Assembly: GCF_014192575.1 (NCBI RefSeq)
Contig: NZ_JACHYC010000003.1
Coordinates: forward strand, 496,001 to 560,000
Reading direction: 5' to 3'
Source of the DNA: Variovorax sp. Sphag1AA
GTDB lineage: Bacteria > Pseudomonadota > Gammaproteobacteria > Burkholderiales > Burkholderiaceae_C
Length of the DNA stretch: 64,000 bases
The notes beneath the pieces are model-generated. The model ran no database searches. It saw only the letters and a program-made list of their open reading frames with translations, and had not been told where the DNA came from. Position 1 is the first letter of the stretch. Each line of letters starts with the position of its first letter. Positions 16,357-25,142 of this stretch are shown in pieces. The position numbers were made by a program, and so were the translations under genes.

Positions 16357-18153
16357 CTAGTGCCAGTTCGCGGCGATCACTGGGTTCAGACCAGCTTGAT
16401 AGTTCGCCGGCAACGTCGTCTGTCCGGCCGCTGGCGGTGCAAAGCTTGCCATTGCGTTCACCAGATTCTGTACCTGACTATCAAGCAAAGTCCTGCCGTC
16501 GCTCGTCTTGAACTGTTCGATGTGGTAGGGGAACGGAGTGGCGCCCGTGTATTCCAAATCAAAGAATCGAACAGACACTTTGTCATTCGTCCCGATGATG
16601 CTCACTTCCAGGGCACTGCCGACCTGGCGAAACCACAGCTGATCCGCCGAGATGCCAGCCCCGAAGCTCAGCACGTCAGTATTCCCCACTGTCCAGTCTT
16701 CATCGCGGACCTCGTCATGGCCGTCGCCCCGACCGAACAGGTACGTGTCGTTGCCAACACCGCCGTATAGAGTGTCGTTGCCGGCTCCGCCAATAAGCGT
16801 GTCCTCCCCATCGTCCCCACTCAGGAAGTCATCGCCACCGTCCCCTCTGAGCACGTCGTCGCCCGCGCGCCCATAGATGGTATCGACCTCTCCCCAGCCG
16901 TTGATGGTGTCCGCCGCAGCTGTGCCCGGGATTCGATCCGCACCATCGGTGCCCCCGAGAACGACGGCGGTGATCGCAGCAACGTCGAACTCCGATCCAT
17001 CGGAGAACCTGAGCAGTTGAAGGGGGTTGTATGAATTTTTCTCGTCGAAAAAACCGCGAACAGTGATCTTGTCGTTCGTCCCCACAATGCTCAATTCGAG
17101 GTTTTCGTAGCCACCTTCGTAGACACATCGTGCAGACACCTCAGAGGGCGATACGCCTTCCTTGAACTGCAGCACATTGAGCCTTCCAGACGTTGAGTCA
17201 TAACTCGTCATGATGGCGTCTTGCCCATCGCCCCTGCCAAACAGGTACACGTTGTTGCCGGTGCCGCCGGTCAATTGATCGTTGCCAGTTCCACCGTCGA
17301 GCGTGTCATTGCCGGCGCCTCCGTTCAGCACGTCGGCTCCGTCCTCACCGTAGATCGTGTCATCGCCACCATCTCCATTCAGCACGTCAGCACCGTCCCG
17401 GCCAAAGATCGTGTCATTGAGCTTCGTGCCAGTGATCGTATCTACTGCCGCGGTACCAGTGAATGCTGCAGCCAAAAGCTCGGCGGTGTTCCAGACCGTG
17501 CCATCCGCAAACTTGACCACTTGGACCGGGTTGTAAGGATTACCAGGGCTGTTCGAGTAGAAAAAGTCCCGCACGATGATCTTGTCGGTCGAACCAACGA
17601 TGCTCAATTCCAGGCTCTCGCGTCCGGCATCGACTACACGTCTGACAGCCACATCCGACGGCATCACACCCGCCTTGAATTGCAGCACGCTGAGCTTGTT
17701 CACTGTCGAGTCGTAGGTCGAGGTGATGATGTCCTGCCCATCGCCCCTGCCAAACAGGTACACGTTGTTGCCTGTGCCGCCGTTCAGCTGATCGTTGCCA
17801 GTTCCACCGTCGAGCGTGTCTGCCCCGTCTTCCCCGTTGAGTTGATCGGCACCTTCGCCACCACTCAGGACGTCGTTGCCCTTTCCCGCGAAAACGGTGT
17901 CAGTGCCCACGCCTCCATTGACGACGTCATCTCCATCTGCGGAATCGATCAGATCGTCCCCAGCGAGTCCGTTGATCGTGTCGGAGCCGTTGGTCCCAAA
18001 CAGCGAATCGTTCGCTTCAGTGGGGCTACCGCTGGCCTTCGAACTGATCGTGTCAGCGTCCCAACACGTGCCGTTTGCAAACTCTATTCGCAATGGGAGG
18101 GCCGAGGGATCTCCGCCGCCGCCTTGGCAAGCTTGGCATTGATATCGCTCCAC
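16357..18153 (-). CDS. RTX calcium-binding exoprotein, N-terminally truncated
   Basis: A 598-residue frame made almost entirely of glycine-aspartate nonapeptide repeats (GGAGNDTLD, GDGGDDTIYG types). They are interleaved with three related modules that begin GGTGNNVYLFGRGDGQD and end with an FADGT or FSDGS strand. Such proteins fold with calcium after export by type I secretion; the uncleaved signal is the C-terminus (QAGLNPVIAANWH). The start is not natural: the first residues overlap the HlyD gene in another frame, and recognisable RTX sequence begins only at LPLRIEFANG. Any N-terminal effector domain has been lost. It is probably non-functional or a passive RTX fragment. Confidence 0.65.
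   Translation of the reverse strand: MERYQCQACQGGGGDPSALPLRIEFANGTCWDADTISSKASGSPTEANDSLFGTNGSDTINGLAGDDLIDSADGDDVVNGGVGTDTVFAGKGNDVLSGGEGADQLNGEDGADTLDGGTGNDQLNGGTGNNVYLFGRGDGQDIITSTYDSTVNKLSVLQFKAGVMPSDVAVRRVVDAGRESLELSIVGSTDKIIVRDFFYSNSPGNPYNPVQVVKFADGTVWNTAELLAAAFTGTAAVDTITGTKLNDTIFGRDGADVLNGDGGDDTIYGEDGADVLNGGAGNDTLDGGTGNDQLTGGTGNNVYLFGRGDGQDAIMTSYDSTSGRLNVLQFKEGVSPSEVSARCVYEGGYENLELSIVGTNDKITVRGFFDEKNSYNPLQLLRFSDGSEFDVAAITAVVLGGTDGADRIPGTAAADTINGWGEVDTIYGRAGDDVLRGDGGDDFLSGDDGEDTLIGGAGNDTLYGGVGNDTYLFGRGDGHDEVRDEDWTVGNTDVLSFGAGISADQLWFRQVGSALEVSIIGTNDKVSVRFFDLEYTGATPFPYHIEQFKTSDGRTLLDSQVQNLVNAMASFAPPAAGQTTLPANYQAGLNPVIAANWH
17222..17820 (-). repeat. Internal direct repeat within the RTX gene
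   Basis: The 86 bases at 17222-17307 recur at 17735-17820 with four mismatches that I can count. They encode the YLFGRGDGQD-containing module joint. The spacing of 513 bases is a multiple of three, so recombination between copies would delete or add one in-frame module. Confidence 0.75.
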
Positions 18154-18755
18154 TCGGATGCCAGCAGGACGTTGGCGGCGACAGTGTCCGAGTTGCTCCA
18201 GCCGCTCGTGAGCCCGGACGACCCATTTAGCGTTGGCCGCACTCCGCTCGACATCGACTGGAGAAGTGCGCGCGTGCGCTGCACCTCTGATTGGGCCGAC
18301 TTCAACTGCTCATCGATGCTGACTCTGTCCGCGCTTGCCGTGGTCGGGTCAAGCTCTACCAGCGGCTGTCCGGCCTCGACGTGGTCACCGTCGTTCACGA
18401 GGATTCGCTGCACCACACTGCGCTCCAGCGGCTGGATGAGCTTCGTGCGCTCGCTCACGATGATCCGGCCCGGCGCCACGGCAACGATGTCGATCCTGCC
18501 GACGATGGCCCAGGCCAGCGCGATGAAAAACAGTGCAATCAAGCCGAATGCCAGACGTCTCGGCGCCGGATGCACCGGCGTGTCCTGCAAGCTCAGCGCT
18601 GCCGGAAGAAACGCCGCTTCGTCGGACAAGCGCTTCGGCCCGGCAAGTTCATGACGATGCTGCCAAGCTGCGCGAAAGACCGCACGATACCGCGCGAGCA
18701 GATCGAAGCCCGGATGCCGGACCTTGGGCGAGTTGGCCGCTTCCTGTTCACTCAT
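18084..18755 (-). CDS. Type I secretion membrane fusion protein (HlyD family), truncated
   Basis: A 223-residue frame starting MSEQEAANSP. It has one transmembrane helix (about residues 68-90, RRLAFGLIALFFIALAWAIV), then the lipoyl/barrel start (VAPGRIIVSERTKLIQPLE, VNDGDHVEAGQPLVELDP) and the first half of the coiled-coil hairpin. It stops after INAKLAKAAAE with a foreign tail of eight residues. HlyD proteins usually exceed 400 residues, so the returning helix and the C-terminal beta domain are missing. The break coincides with the beginning of the headless RTX sequence. The start overlaps the ABC transporter stop by ATGA. Confidence 0.75.
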   Translation of the reverse strand: MSEQEAANSPKVRHPGFDLLARYRAVFRAAWQHRHELAGPKRLSDEAAFLPAALSLQDTPVHPAPRRLAFGLIALFFIALAWAIVGRIDIVAVAPGRIIVSERTKLIQPLERSVVQRILVNDGDHVEAGQPLVELDPTTASADRVSIDEQLKSAQSEVQRTRALLQSMSSGVRPTLNGSSGLTSGWSNSDTVAANVLLASEWSDINAKLAKAAAEIPRPSHCE

Positions 18756-21013
18756 TGCGCGCCTTCCTCGCTCGGTCCATTCGGTCGTCCACCGGCCTGC
18801 ATGGCCCACAGGTGCGCATAGATGCTCTTCGGGGTTTTCAGGAGCGACTCGTGCGTGCCGCCCTCCACGATCCGCCCCTTGTCCATCACGATGATGCGAT
18901 TGGCATTGCGCACCGCCGAAAGCCGATGGGCAATGATGAACACCGTCCGCCCTTGGCAGATCCGCGCCATGTTCCGCTGCACGATCGCCTCGCTTTCGTA
19001 GTCGAGCGCACTCGTGGCCTCGTCGAAGATCAGGATGCGAGGTTGCGTGAACAACGCCCGCGCGATTGCGATGCGCTGCCGTTGGCCGCCGGACAGGCCC
19101 GATCCCTGCTCACCCACGACGGTGTCGTATCCCTCCGGCAACTCGCTGATGAAGTCGTGCGCGCCTGCCATCTGGGCGGCCTGAATCACGACTTCGATCG
19201 GCGCGGCCGGATCGACGATCGCGATGTTCTCGCGCACGCTGCGGTTGAAGAGCAGGTTCTCCTGCAACACGACACCGACCTGCCGCCGCAACTGGGCCGC
19301 GTCGATCAGGCTGATGTCGATGCCATCGACCAGCAATCGTCCCTGCTCAGGCGTGTACAGACGCTGCACGAGCTTGGTCAGCGTGCTCTTGCCCGAACCC
19401 GAGCGACCGACGATGCCAATGACTTCGCCGGGCCGCACGTCGAGACTCACATCATTGAGCACCGGCGGCGCCTCGGGCCGGTAGCGGAACGTGATGCCAT
19501 CGAGCGTCACGCGCCCCTTGAGCGCCGGAAGCTGCGCCGTCGCGCTCGGCGGCACCTCGGTGCGGGTGTTGAGGATGTCGCCGAGCCGCGCCATCGAAAT
19601 GCCCGTCTGCTGAAAGTCGGTCCACAACTGCGCCATGCGCATGATCGGCTGCGCCACGCGCTGCGCGAACATGTTGAAGGCGACGAACTGGCCGACGGTG
19701 AGATCGTTGTTCATTACAAGATGCGCGCCGTACCAGAGGGTTGCGGCGTTGACGAGCTTGCCGATGAGGTTGACGCCCTCGTGCGCCCAGGTCGCGAGGT
19801 TCTGCGTCCGGAAACTCGCGGAGACGTAGGCGGCGAGATGGTTGTCCCAGCGGCGTGCGAAGGCCGGCTCCAGCGCAGTGGCTTTGACTGTCTGAATGCC
19901 GCTGACGGCTTCGACCAACATCGCCTGGTTCTCCGCGCCGCGCGCGAACTTCTGGTCCAGGCGTCGACGCAGCACGGGCACCACGGCGAGGCTCAACCCG
20001 AAATACAGCGGCAAGCTCGCCAGCACGATGAGCGTGAGCGGCACGCTGTAGAACAGCATTACCGCGACGAAGACGACAGAGAACACCACATCGAGCACCA
20101 CGGTGAGTGCGTTGCCCGTAAGAAAGCTGCGGATGTTTTCCAGCTCGCGCACGCGCGCCACGGAATCGCCGACGCGCCGCGCCTGGAAGTAGGCCAGCGG
20201 CAATTGCACGAGGTGCCGGAACAGCCGCGCGCCGAGTTCGACGTCTATGCGGCTGGTGGTGTGGCTGAAAACGTAGGACCGAAGTCCATTCAGCACGCTC
20301 TCGAACACCACGACCACCACCAGGCCGATGACCAGCACGTCGAGCGTGGTGAGGCCCCGATGCACCAGCACCTTGTCCATCACCACCTGGAAGAACAACG
20401 GACTGATCAGCGCGAAGAGCTGAAGCACGAACGAGATCGCCAACACTTCACCGAGCAGGCGACGGTATTTGACGAGGCTCGGGATGAACCAGGAGAAATC
20501 GAACTTGGCCAGTTCGCCCACGAGGCTTGCGCGGCTTGTGACGAGGATCAATTCGCCAGTCCAGTGCACGGCGAACACTTCCATCGGCTCGATCACTGGG
20601 CGCGAGGCCTCGGGTGATGCGGTGGACGGGTCCTGCATCAGTACGCGCTGCGCATCGCATTGGGCGAGGATCACCACGCGGTCTTGCCCTTCGGCGTCAC
20701 GCAGAAGCGCCAACGCGGGCAACGGCGTGAGCGGCAAACGGTCCACAGCCGTGCGGGATCGCTTGGCTTTGAGGCCCAGATGGCGTGCGGCGCGGAGGAT
20801 CGTCGAGGTGTCGATCGCTTCGCCGGGGCTCAAGCCCAACTGATGGGCAAGCGTTGCCGGGTCTGCCGCGATCTGGTGAATGCGCGCCAGCGTGCAGAGC
20901 GCGAGTAAGGCCGGGTTCGCTTTTTGTGCAACCGCCCCGGTCCCCAAAAGCGCATCTGTATTGGCGCGCGATAAACCGACGAGCGCCGGAATCCCCGCAT
21001 TTACGCCCGCCAT
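18752..21013 (-). CDS. Type I secretion ABC transporter (peptidase/permease/ATPase), C39-like domain degenerate
   Basis: A 753-residue HlyB-type exporter: N-terminal C39-like domain (about 25-150), six-helix membrane domain (about 175-450) and ATPase (about 500-735). The ATPase has Walker A GRSGSGKST, signature LSGGQRQR, Walker B ILIFDEATSALD and a switch His in IIAHRL. The position of the C39 catalytic Cys reads NPALLAL, so the domain probably only binds substrate, as in RTX exporters. Start MAGVNAG at 21013 has GGGAGGAG just upstream. The transporter looks intact, yet its fusion-protein partner is truncated and no TolC gene is nearby. Confidence 0.9.
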   Translation of the reverse strand: MAGVNAGIPALVGLSRANTDALLGTGAVAQKANPALLALCTLARIHQIAADPATLAHQLGLSPGEAIDTSTILRAARHLGLKAKRSRTAVDRLPLTPLPALALLRDAEGQDRVVILAQCDAQRVLMQDPSTASPEASRPVIEPMEVFAVHWTGELILVTSRASLVGELAKFDFSWFIPSLVKYRRLLGEVLAISFVLQLFALISPLFFQVVMDKVLVHRGLTTLDVLVIGLVVVVVFESVLNGLRSYVFSHTTSRIDVELGARLFRHLVQLPLAYFQARRVGDSVARVRELENIRSFLTGNALTVVLDVVFSVVFVAVMLFYSVPLTLIVLASLPLYFGLSLAVVPVLRRRLDQKFARGAENQAMLVEAVSGIQTVKATALEPAFARRWDNHLAAYVSASFRTQNLATWAHEGVNLIGKLVNAATLWYGAHLVMNNDLTVGQFVAFNMFAQRVAQPIMRMAQLWTDFQQTGISMARLGDILNTRTEVPPSATAQLPALKGRVTLDGITFRYRPEAPPVLNDVSLDVRPGEVIGIVGRSGSGKSTLTKLVQRLYTPEQGRLLVDGIDISLIDAAQLRRQVGVVLQENLLFNRSVRENIAIVDPAAPIEVVIQAAQMAGAHDFISELPEGYDTVVGEQGSGLSGGQRQRIAIARALFTQPRILIFDEATSALDYESEAIVQRNMARICQGRTVFIIAHRLSAVRNANRIIVMDKGRIVEGGTHESLLKTPKSIYAHLWAMQAGGRPNGPSEEGAQ

Positions 21014-21178
21014 GGGCTCCTCCCTGGTTGGTGGCAACCTCTCGCAGAGCGAGAGTTCGGCCAACATTTTTATCAATGTGGTCCGATGTTATTGCGCGCC
21101 AACTTCGATATATCTTCCGCCGTGGCGAGAATGGTCTTGATCTTTGTCCGAAAGTGAAACGACAGACGTCTGACAGAT

Positions 21179-22156
21179 CTATTCAGTTGACACGCAACCT
21201 GCAGCACACTTGCCGTCGGCGTTGAACTCCATCGTGCGTCCCGACAAGGGAACGAAGGTCGGCACCTTGACCGCCCTCACAAAGGCCTCCGTCTTGCTGC
21301 CCGGACGAATCTTGCCGTTGACGGTGCCGACCTCATTGGCATGCGATGCGATCACCGAGACCGGCTTCACCAGTTCATTCATGATGAAGGCCGATTCCGA
21401 CGGCCCGGTCGTGAAGCCGTCGCCCATGTTCATGACCGCAAGCTTGGCGTGGTAGTAGTCGCGCACCACACGCTCCTGGTCGGCCACGATGCCGGTGTCG
21501 CCCGAAAGGTACGCCACCAGCCCGTTGCTGAAGCGCAGCACATAGCCGGTCGCAAGGCCCACGTCGCCGGCGATGCCCGCATCCTTCATTGCCTTGCCGA
21601 GCTCGCCGCCGATGTAGTCGGGATCGACGCCATTGCTGTGCAGCGCGGTGACCGTCGCGATGCGCACGCCGCCGAGGGTCACGCTGCCGCCGAAGCGCGC
21701 AAGGATCGAATCCGCCGGATTGCCGCCGTTGGCCTTGAGCTTGGCCGCGAAGAACGGCGGCATTTCGCTGCCGGTCACGATCTTCGACTTCTTCGCGAGC
21801 GCGATCTCGACCGCGAGCGAGTTGGGCATCGACGACACCGACATGTCCGGCGACTCGCAGGAGCCCGAGTTGGGCGCCTTGTTGTGCGCGTTGCCCAGGT
21901 GGTCGCCGTGCATGTGGCTCACGAGGATGATGTCGATCTTGCCCAGGCGCGGGTCCGATGCGCCAGCGACTGTGCGGCCCGGGTCATAGAGGATGCGCGT
22001 GCCGTTGGGGTCCTCGAAGACCAGCGCGCGGTCCTGCGGGCAGAACTCGCCATCGATGCCGCCCAGTGGCGTCACCTTCACGTTCTGCGCCACGGCGGGC
22101 AGTGCCAGGGCTGCAAGGGCGGCGCCGATGGCGGCCAGTCGGTTCAGTCGCTTCAT
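21179..22156 (-). CDS. Exported metallo-beta-lactamase-fold hydrolase
   Basis: A 325-residue protein with a signal peptide (MKRLNRLAAIGAALAALALP, cleavage after AVA) and the metal-binding HMHGDHLGN motif near residue 82. Further ligands are likely in TALHSNGVD, LSGDTG and the late SHANEVG. It resembles UlaG-like hydrolases that sit in the periplasm. GGAG precedes the start. It ends a probable six-gene operon for organic-acid catabolism, where it might open a lactone or thioester, but the substrate is unknown. Confidence 0.82.
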   Translation of the reverse strand: MKRLNRLAAIGAALAALALPAVAQNVKVTPLGGIDGEFCPQDRALVFEDPNGTRILYDPGRTVAGASDPRLGKIDIILVSHMHGDHLGNAHNKAPNSGSCESPDMSVSSMPNSLAVEIALAKKSKIVTGSEMPPFFAAKLKANGGNPADSILARFGGSVTLGGVRIATVTALHSNGVDPDYIGGELGKAMKDAGIAGDVGLATGYVLRFSNGLVAYLSGDTGIVADQERVVRDYYHAKLAVMNMGDGFTTGPSESAFIMNELVKPVSVIASHANEVGTVNGKIRPGSKTEAFVRAVKVPTFVPLSGRTMEFNADGKCAAGCVSTE

Positions 22157-22199
22157 GGAATCTCCATCAACAGGGTTGCAAGAACGGGTTTGTCTGCGG

Positions 22200-23015
22200 T
22201 CAGCCGGCGCGCGGTGGCGCGACTGCCGCGCCTTCGACGGCGTGCCGCTTGAGCGCGGCAGCCACGAAGTCGGTGCGCTTCATCTGCTCGATGAAGTCGC
22301 TGAGCCAGAGCTGCGCCGAGGTACGCCCCTTCGGCACACCCATGGCCTGCTCGATCACCATGAAGCGGCCGGGCAGCAAGCGCACGTTGCCGACCCGCTG
22401 CGCGTCGGCTTCGAGCTGCTGCTTCACCCCGGCGGCCACTTCCATGTTCTGGGCGAGGAACATGTCGGTCACCGCGGGCGAGGTCGGCGCGCGCACCAAC
22501 GTGGCCGACTTGAGTTCGCGCGTGAGAAACAGGTCGTAGGCACTGCCGCGACCGACCACCACGCGCGTGCCGACACGATCGACTTCTTCGTTGCGCTGCA
22601 AGGGCGAGTTCTTGCGTACCAGGTAGGCGCCTTCGATGATCACGTAAGGCGCGGTGTAGTCCATGTCGGCGCCCCGTACCGGGTCGATTGCGACGAAGGC
22701 GAGATCCACCTTGCCGGCCTTCAGTGCCTCGACCACATTGCCCGCCGAGTTGAACTGCACCAGATCGAGCGGCACATCCAGCCGCTTCGCGACCTCGCGC
22801 GCCAGGTCGACCGACACACCGAGCGGCTCGCCGTTCTTGCCGCGCGTCGCGAGGATCGGGTTGCCGAAGTTGATCGCCGCGCGCAGCGTGCCCGTGGGCG
22901 CAAGTTCGCTCTGCACCGCGCGCAGATCGGCCGGGGGCTTCGCGCCGCAGCCGGCGAGCATCAATACGCCGGCGCTGCATATGGCGCGCCGGCTTGTCGA
23001 GCACATGTTTTTCAT
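22200..23015 (-). CDS. Family 3 solute-binding lipoprotein (amino-acid type)
   Basis: A 271-residue substrate-binding protein with a lipobox (LMLAGCG) at residues 18-24, so it is anchored in the membrane facing the periplasm. The SBP_bac_3 fold is visible: GTLRAAINFGNP, then GVSVDLAREVAKRLDVPLDLV, VDLAFVAIDPVRGADMDYTAPY and GRGSAYDLFL. No permease or ATPase genes are adjacent, so it is an orphan binding protein that either serves a distant ABC transporter or acts as a receptor. Gaps of 35 and 43 bases to its neighbours suggest it is in the operon. Confidence 0.83.
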   Translation of the reverse strand: MKNMCSTSRRAICSAGVLMLAGCGAKPPADLRAVQSELAPTGTLRAAINFGNPILATRGKNGEPLGVSVDLAREVAKRLDVPLDLVQFNSAGNVVEALKAGKVDLAFVAIDPVRGADMDYTAPYVIIEGAYLVRKNSPLQRNEEVDRVGTRVVVGRGSAYDLFLTRELKSATLVRAPTSPAVTDMFLAQNMEVAAGVKQQLEADAQRVGNVRLLPGRFMVIEQAMGVPKGRTSAQLWLSDFIEQMKRTDFVAAALKRHAVEGAAVAPPRAG

Positions 23016-23050
23016 CCGACTTGACCTTGCACTTTTGAACGAATCGCGCT

Positions 23051-24043
23051 CTAGGTGGCGCGCGGCATTTTCAGTACGACCTTTCCGACATGCGCGCCTG
23101 CTTCCATGAGCGCCTTGGCTTCGGGCAGATGCGCGAAATCCATCACGCGGTCGATGCGCGGCACGATGCGGCCTTCGGCAAAGAGCGGCAGCACCTCGGC
23201 GATGAAGCGCGGCACCGCCGCTGCCTTTTGCTCCTTGGAGCGCAACCTGTTCGAGACGCCGAACAACGTCAGACGCTTCGCGTGAAGCGCTTCAAGGTCG
23301 ATGTCGGCATGCACCACGCCATCGACATAACCCACCGTCGCGAGGCGCCCTTCGAAAGCGAGCGCGCGGATGTCTTCGGCAAACACCGTGCCGCCGACCG
23401 TGTTGACGATGAGGTTTGCACCCTGCCCTTCGGTCGCGTCCAGGACCGCCAGCGCAAAGTCGGGCTGTCGGGTGCACAGCGCGAGATCGAGGCCCAGCGA
23501 TCGAAGCGATGCCAGCTTCTCGGCCGAGCCGGATGTACCGATCACCTTGGCGCCGAGCGCCTTGCCGAGTTGCAGCGAGGCCACGCCGACACCGGATGAG
23601 ATGCCGTTGATCAGCAACCACTCTCCCGCCTTCAGACGGCCCTGCAGGACCAGCATGTCGAAGGCGACGAGAAACGTCAGCGGGATGCTCGCGGCCTGCT
23701 CGAAGCTGAGATTCGACGGAATCGGGATCGCTTCGGCAGCATCCAGCAGAGCGTACTCCGCGAACGATCCGGCGCATCGTCCCATCACGCGATCGCCTGG
23801 GTTGAAGCCGCTCACCCCTGAGCCGGCGGAAACCACTTCACCGGCACCCTCACCGCCGATCGCCTTCCATGCGCCAGGCTTGCCGTGCCCGGGCAGAAAC
23901 TCGCCCCGGTTCAGCGACGAGGCGTGCACGCGCACCAGCAACTGCTTCGGACCGGGGGTGGGTATCGGCGCATCGCGAAGCTCCAGGAGCGCATCGGATC
24001 CGCTCATCTGCATCCAGTAGGACTGCATGGGGCCCTCAGACAT
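23051..24043 (-). CDS. Zinc-type (MDR) alcohol dehydrogenase / quinone oxidoreductase
   Basis: A 330-residue medium-chain dehydrogenase. The N-terminal GroES-like domain includes VHASSLNRGEFLPG and GGEGAGEVVSAGSGV; the Rossmann domain includes INGISSGVGVASLQLGKALG near residue 150. Structural-zinc Cys residues are absent, which points to the zinc-less quinone-oxidoreductase branch. The first ATG (24043) overlaps the preceding stop by eight bases. An internal ATG at 24028 has a GAGGG site and may be the true start. It is the fourth gene of the operon starting with the Bug receptor. Confidence 0.82.
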   Translation of the reverse strand: MSEGPMQSYWMQMSGSDALLELRDAPIPTPGPKQLLVRVHASSLNRGEFLPGHGKPGAWKAIGGEGAGEVVSAGSGVSGFNPGDRVMGRCAGSFAEYALLDAAEAIPIPSNLSFEQAASIPLTFLVAFDMLVLQGRLKAGEWLLINGISSGVGVASLQLGKALGAKVIGTSGSAEKLASLRSLGLDLALCTRQPDFALAVLDATEGQGANLIVNTVGGTVFAEDIRALAFEGRLATVGYVDGVVHADIDLEALHAKRLTLFGVSNRLRSKEQKAAAVPRFIAEVLPLFAEGRIVPRIDRVMDFAHLPEAKALMEAGAHVGKVVLKMPRAT

Positions 24044-25115
24044 GCAGGTTCTTCAGCACGGCCCGCGTGAACGATGCCGTGTTGCCAGTGCCCCGGATGT
24101 CACCCGTGCGCGCCTGACGATCGGCCAGCGCCGCGGTGGTGGCCTTCGACATCGATGCGCCCATGCGCACCGCGCCTTCGTTGCGACGGCTGTGGCCCAG
24201 CCACTCGAACATCATGCGAGTCGATTCGATCATCGCGTAGGGGTTGGCAATGCCCTGCCCTGCGAGGTCGGGCGCGGAACCATGCGTGGCCTGCGCCATC
24301 GCGACATCACCGTCGCCGATGCACAGCCCCGGCGCCATGCCAAGCCCACCGACAAGACCGGCGGCCTCGTCGGAAAGGATGTCGCCGAACATGTTGGTCG
24401 TGACCACCACGTCGAAGCTCTGCGGATCACGCACCAGCCGCATCGCGAAGGTGTCGACGATCACGTCGTCGACACGAACGTCCGGGTACTCGGCCGCGAG
24501 CTTGCGACACTCCTCCACGAACATCCCGCAGCTCAGCTTGAAGACAGTGTCCTTGTGCACATAGGTGAGGTGCCCGCGACGCTGACGTGCGAGCTCGAAG
24601 GCCGCGCGCGCCACCCGGCGACTGCCCGCGCGGGTGATGACGCGCACCGACAGCGTCACGTCATCCGTGGGGCGGAACTCCCCTGAACCCGCCACCATGT
24701 TGCGATCCGGCTGGAAGCCTTCGTTGTTCTCCCGCACGATCACCAGGTCCACGTCGTCATGCAGGCAGCCGATGTCGGGGTACGACCGCGTCGGCCGCAC
24801 GTTGGCGAACAGGTTGAACTGCTTGCGCAGGATCGGGTGCGGATTGATCGCGTTCGGCACCTTGGGATAGGCGCGGTGGCCGATGGGCCCGAGGATCCAG
24901 CCGTCGAGCGTCTGGAGCGTGGCCATCGTCTCGGGCGGCAACGTGTGCCCGTGCGTCTCGAGCGCGCGCGCGCCGATGGGCAGCGGGTGCCAGTCGATCT
25001 GCACGCCATGCAGTTCTGCAGCGGCGCGCGCGATGTCGACCGATGCGGGAACGATCTCGTGGCCGATGTCGTCGCCGTTGAGGATGCCGATGCGGAGGGG
25101 TGCGGTTTGTGTCAC
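24036..25115 (-). CDS. Isocitrate/isopropylmalate dehydrogenase family protein
   Basis: A 359-residue beta-decarboxylating dehydrogenase: NGDDIGHEIVP at the start, the substrate loop FANVRPTRSYP with VIVRENNEGF (near 125), YVHKDTVFK (near 190), metal-binding VTTNMFGDILSDEAAGL (near 240) and GSAPDLAGQGIANP (near 285). It is not a standard LeuB or Icd, and its setting with a Bug receptor and MmgE/PrpD gene suggests a dehydrogenase for tartrate, homoisocitrate or another hydroxy-dicarboxylate. Substrate unresolved. Confidence 0.85.
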   Translation of the reverse strand: MTQTAPLRIGILNGDDIGHEIVPASVDIARAAAELHGVQIDWHPLPIGARALETHGHTLPPETMATLQTLDGWILGPIGHRAYPKVPNAINPHPILRKQFNLFANVRPTRSYPDIGCLHDDVDLVIVRENNEGFQPDRNMVAGSGEFRPTDDVTLSVRVITRAGSRRVARAAFELARQRRGHLTYVHKDTVFKLSCGMFVEECRKLAAEYPDVRVDDVIVDTFAMRLVRDPQSFDVVVTTNMFGDILSDEAAGLVGGLGMAPGLCIGDGDVAMAQATHGSAPDLAGQGIANPYAMIESTRMMFEWLGHSRRNEGAVRMGASMSKATTAALADRQARTGDIRGTGNTASFTRAVLKNLHV

Positions 25116-25142
25116 GTCAGGTCCCGGGGGAATGGGTTCTCT

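Noticed and set aside
16800-17900. Periodic repeats suggestive of a CRISPR array
   Set aside because: The periodicity is the in-frame RTX nonapeptide coding repeat; there are no constant repeats with unique spacers.
18533-20617. Plus-strand open frame of about 690 codons
   Set aside because: Antisense to the intact type I secretion ABC transporter; no domain motifs and strongly biased composition.
20560-20960. Possible active C39 peptidase in the ABC exporter
   Set aside because: The catalytic Cys position is not Cys, so the domain is better read as a degenerate C39-like substrate-binding domain.
24036-25115. Assignment as leuB
   Set aside because: No leucine biosynthesis neighbours and a catabolic operon context; family-level call only.
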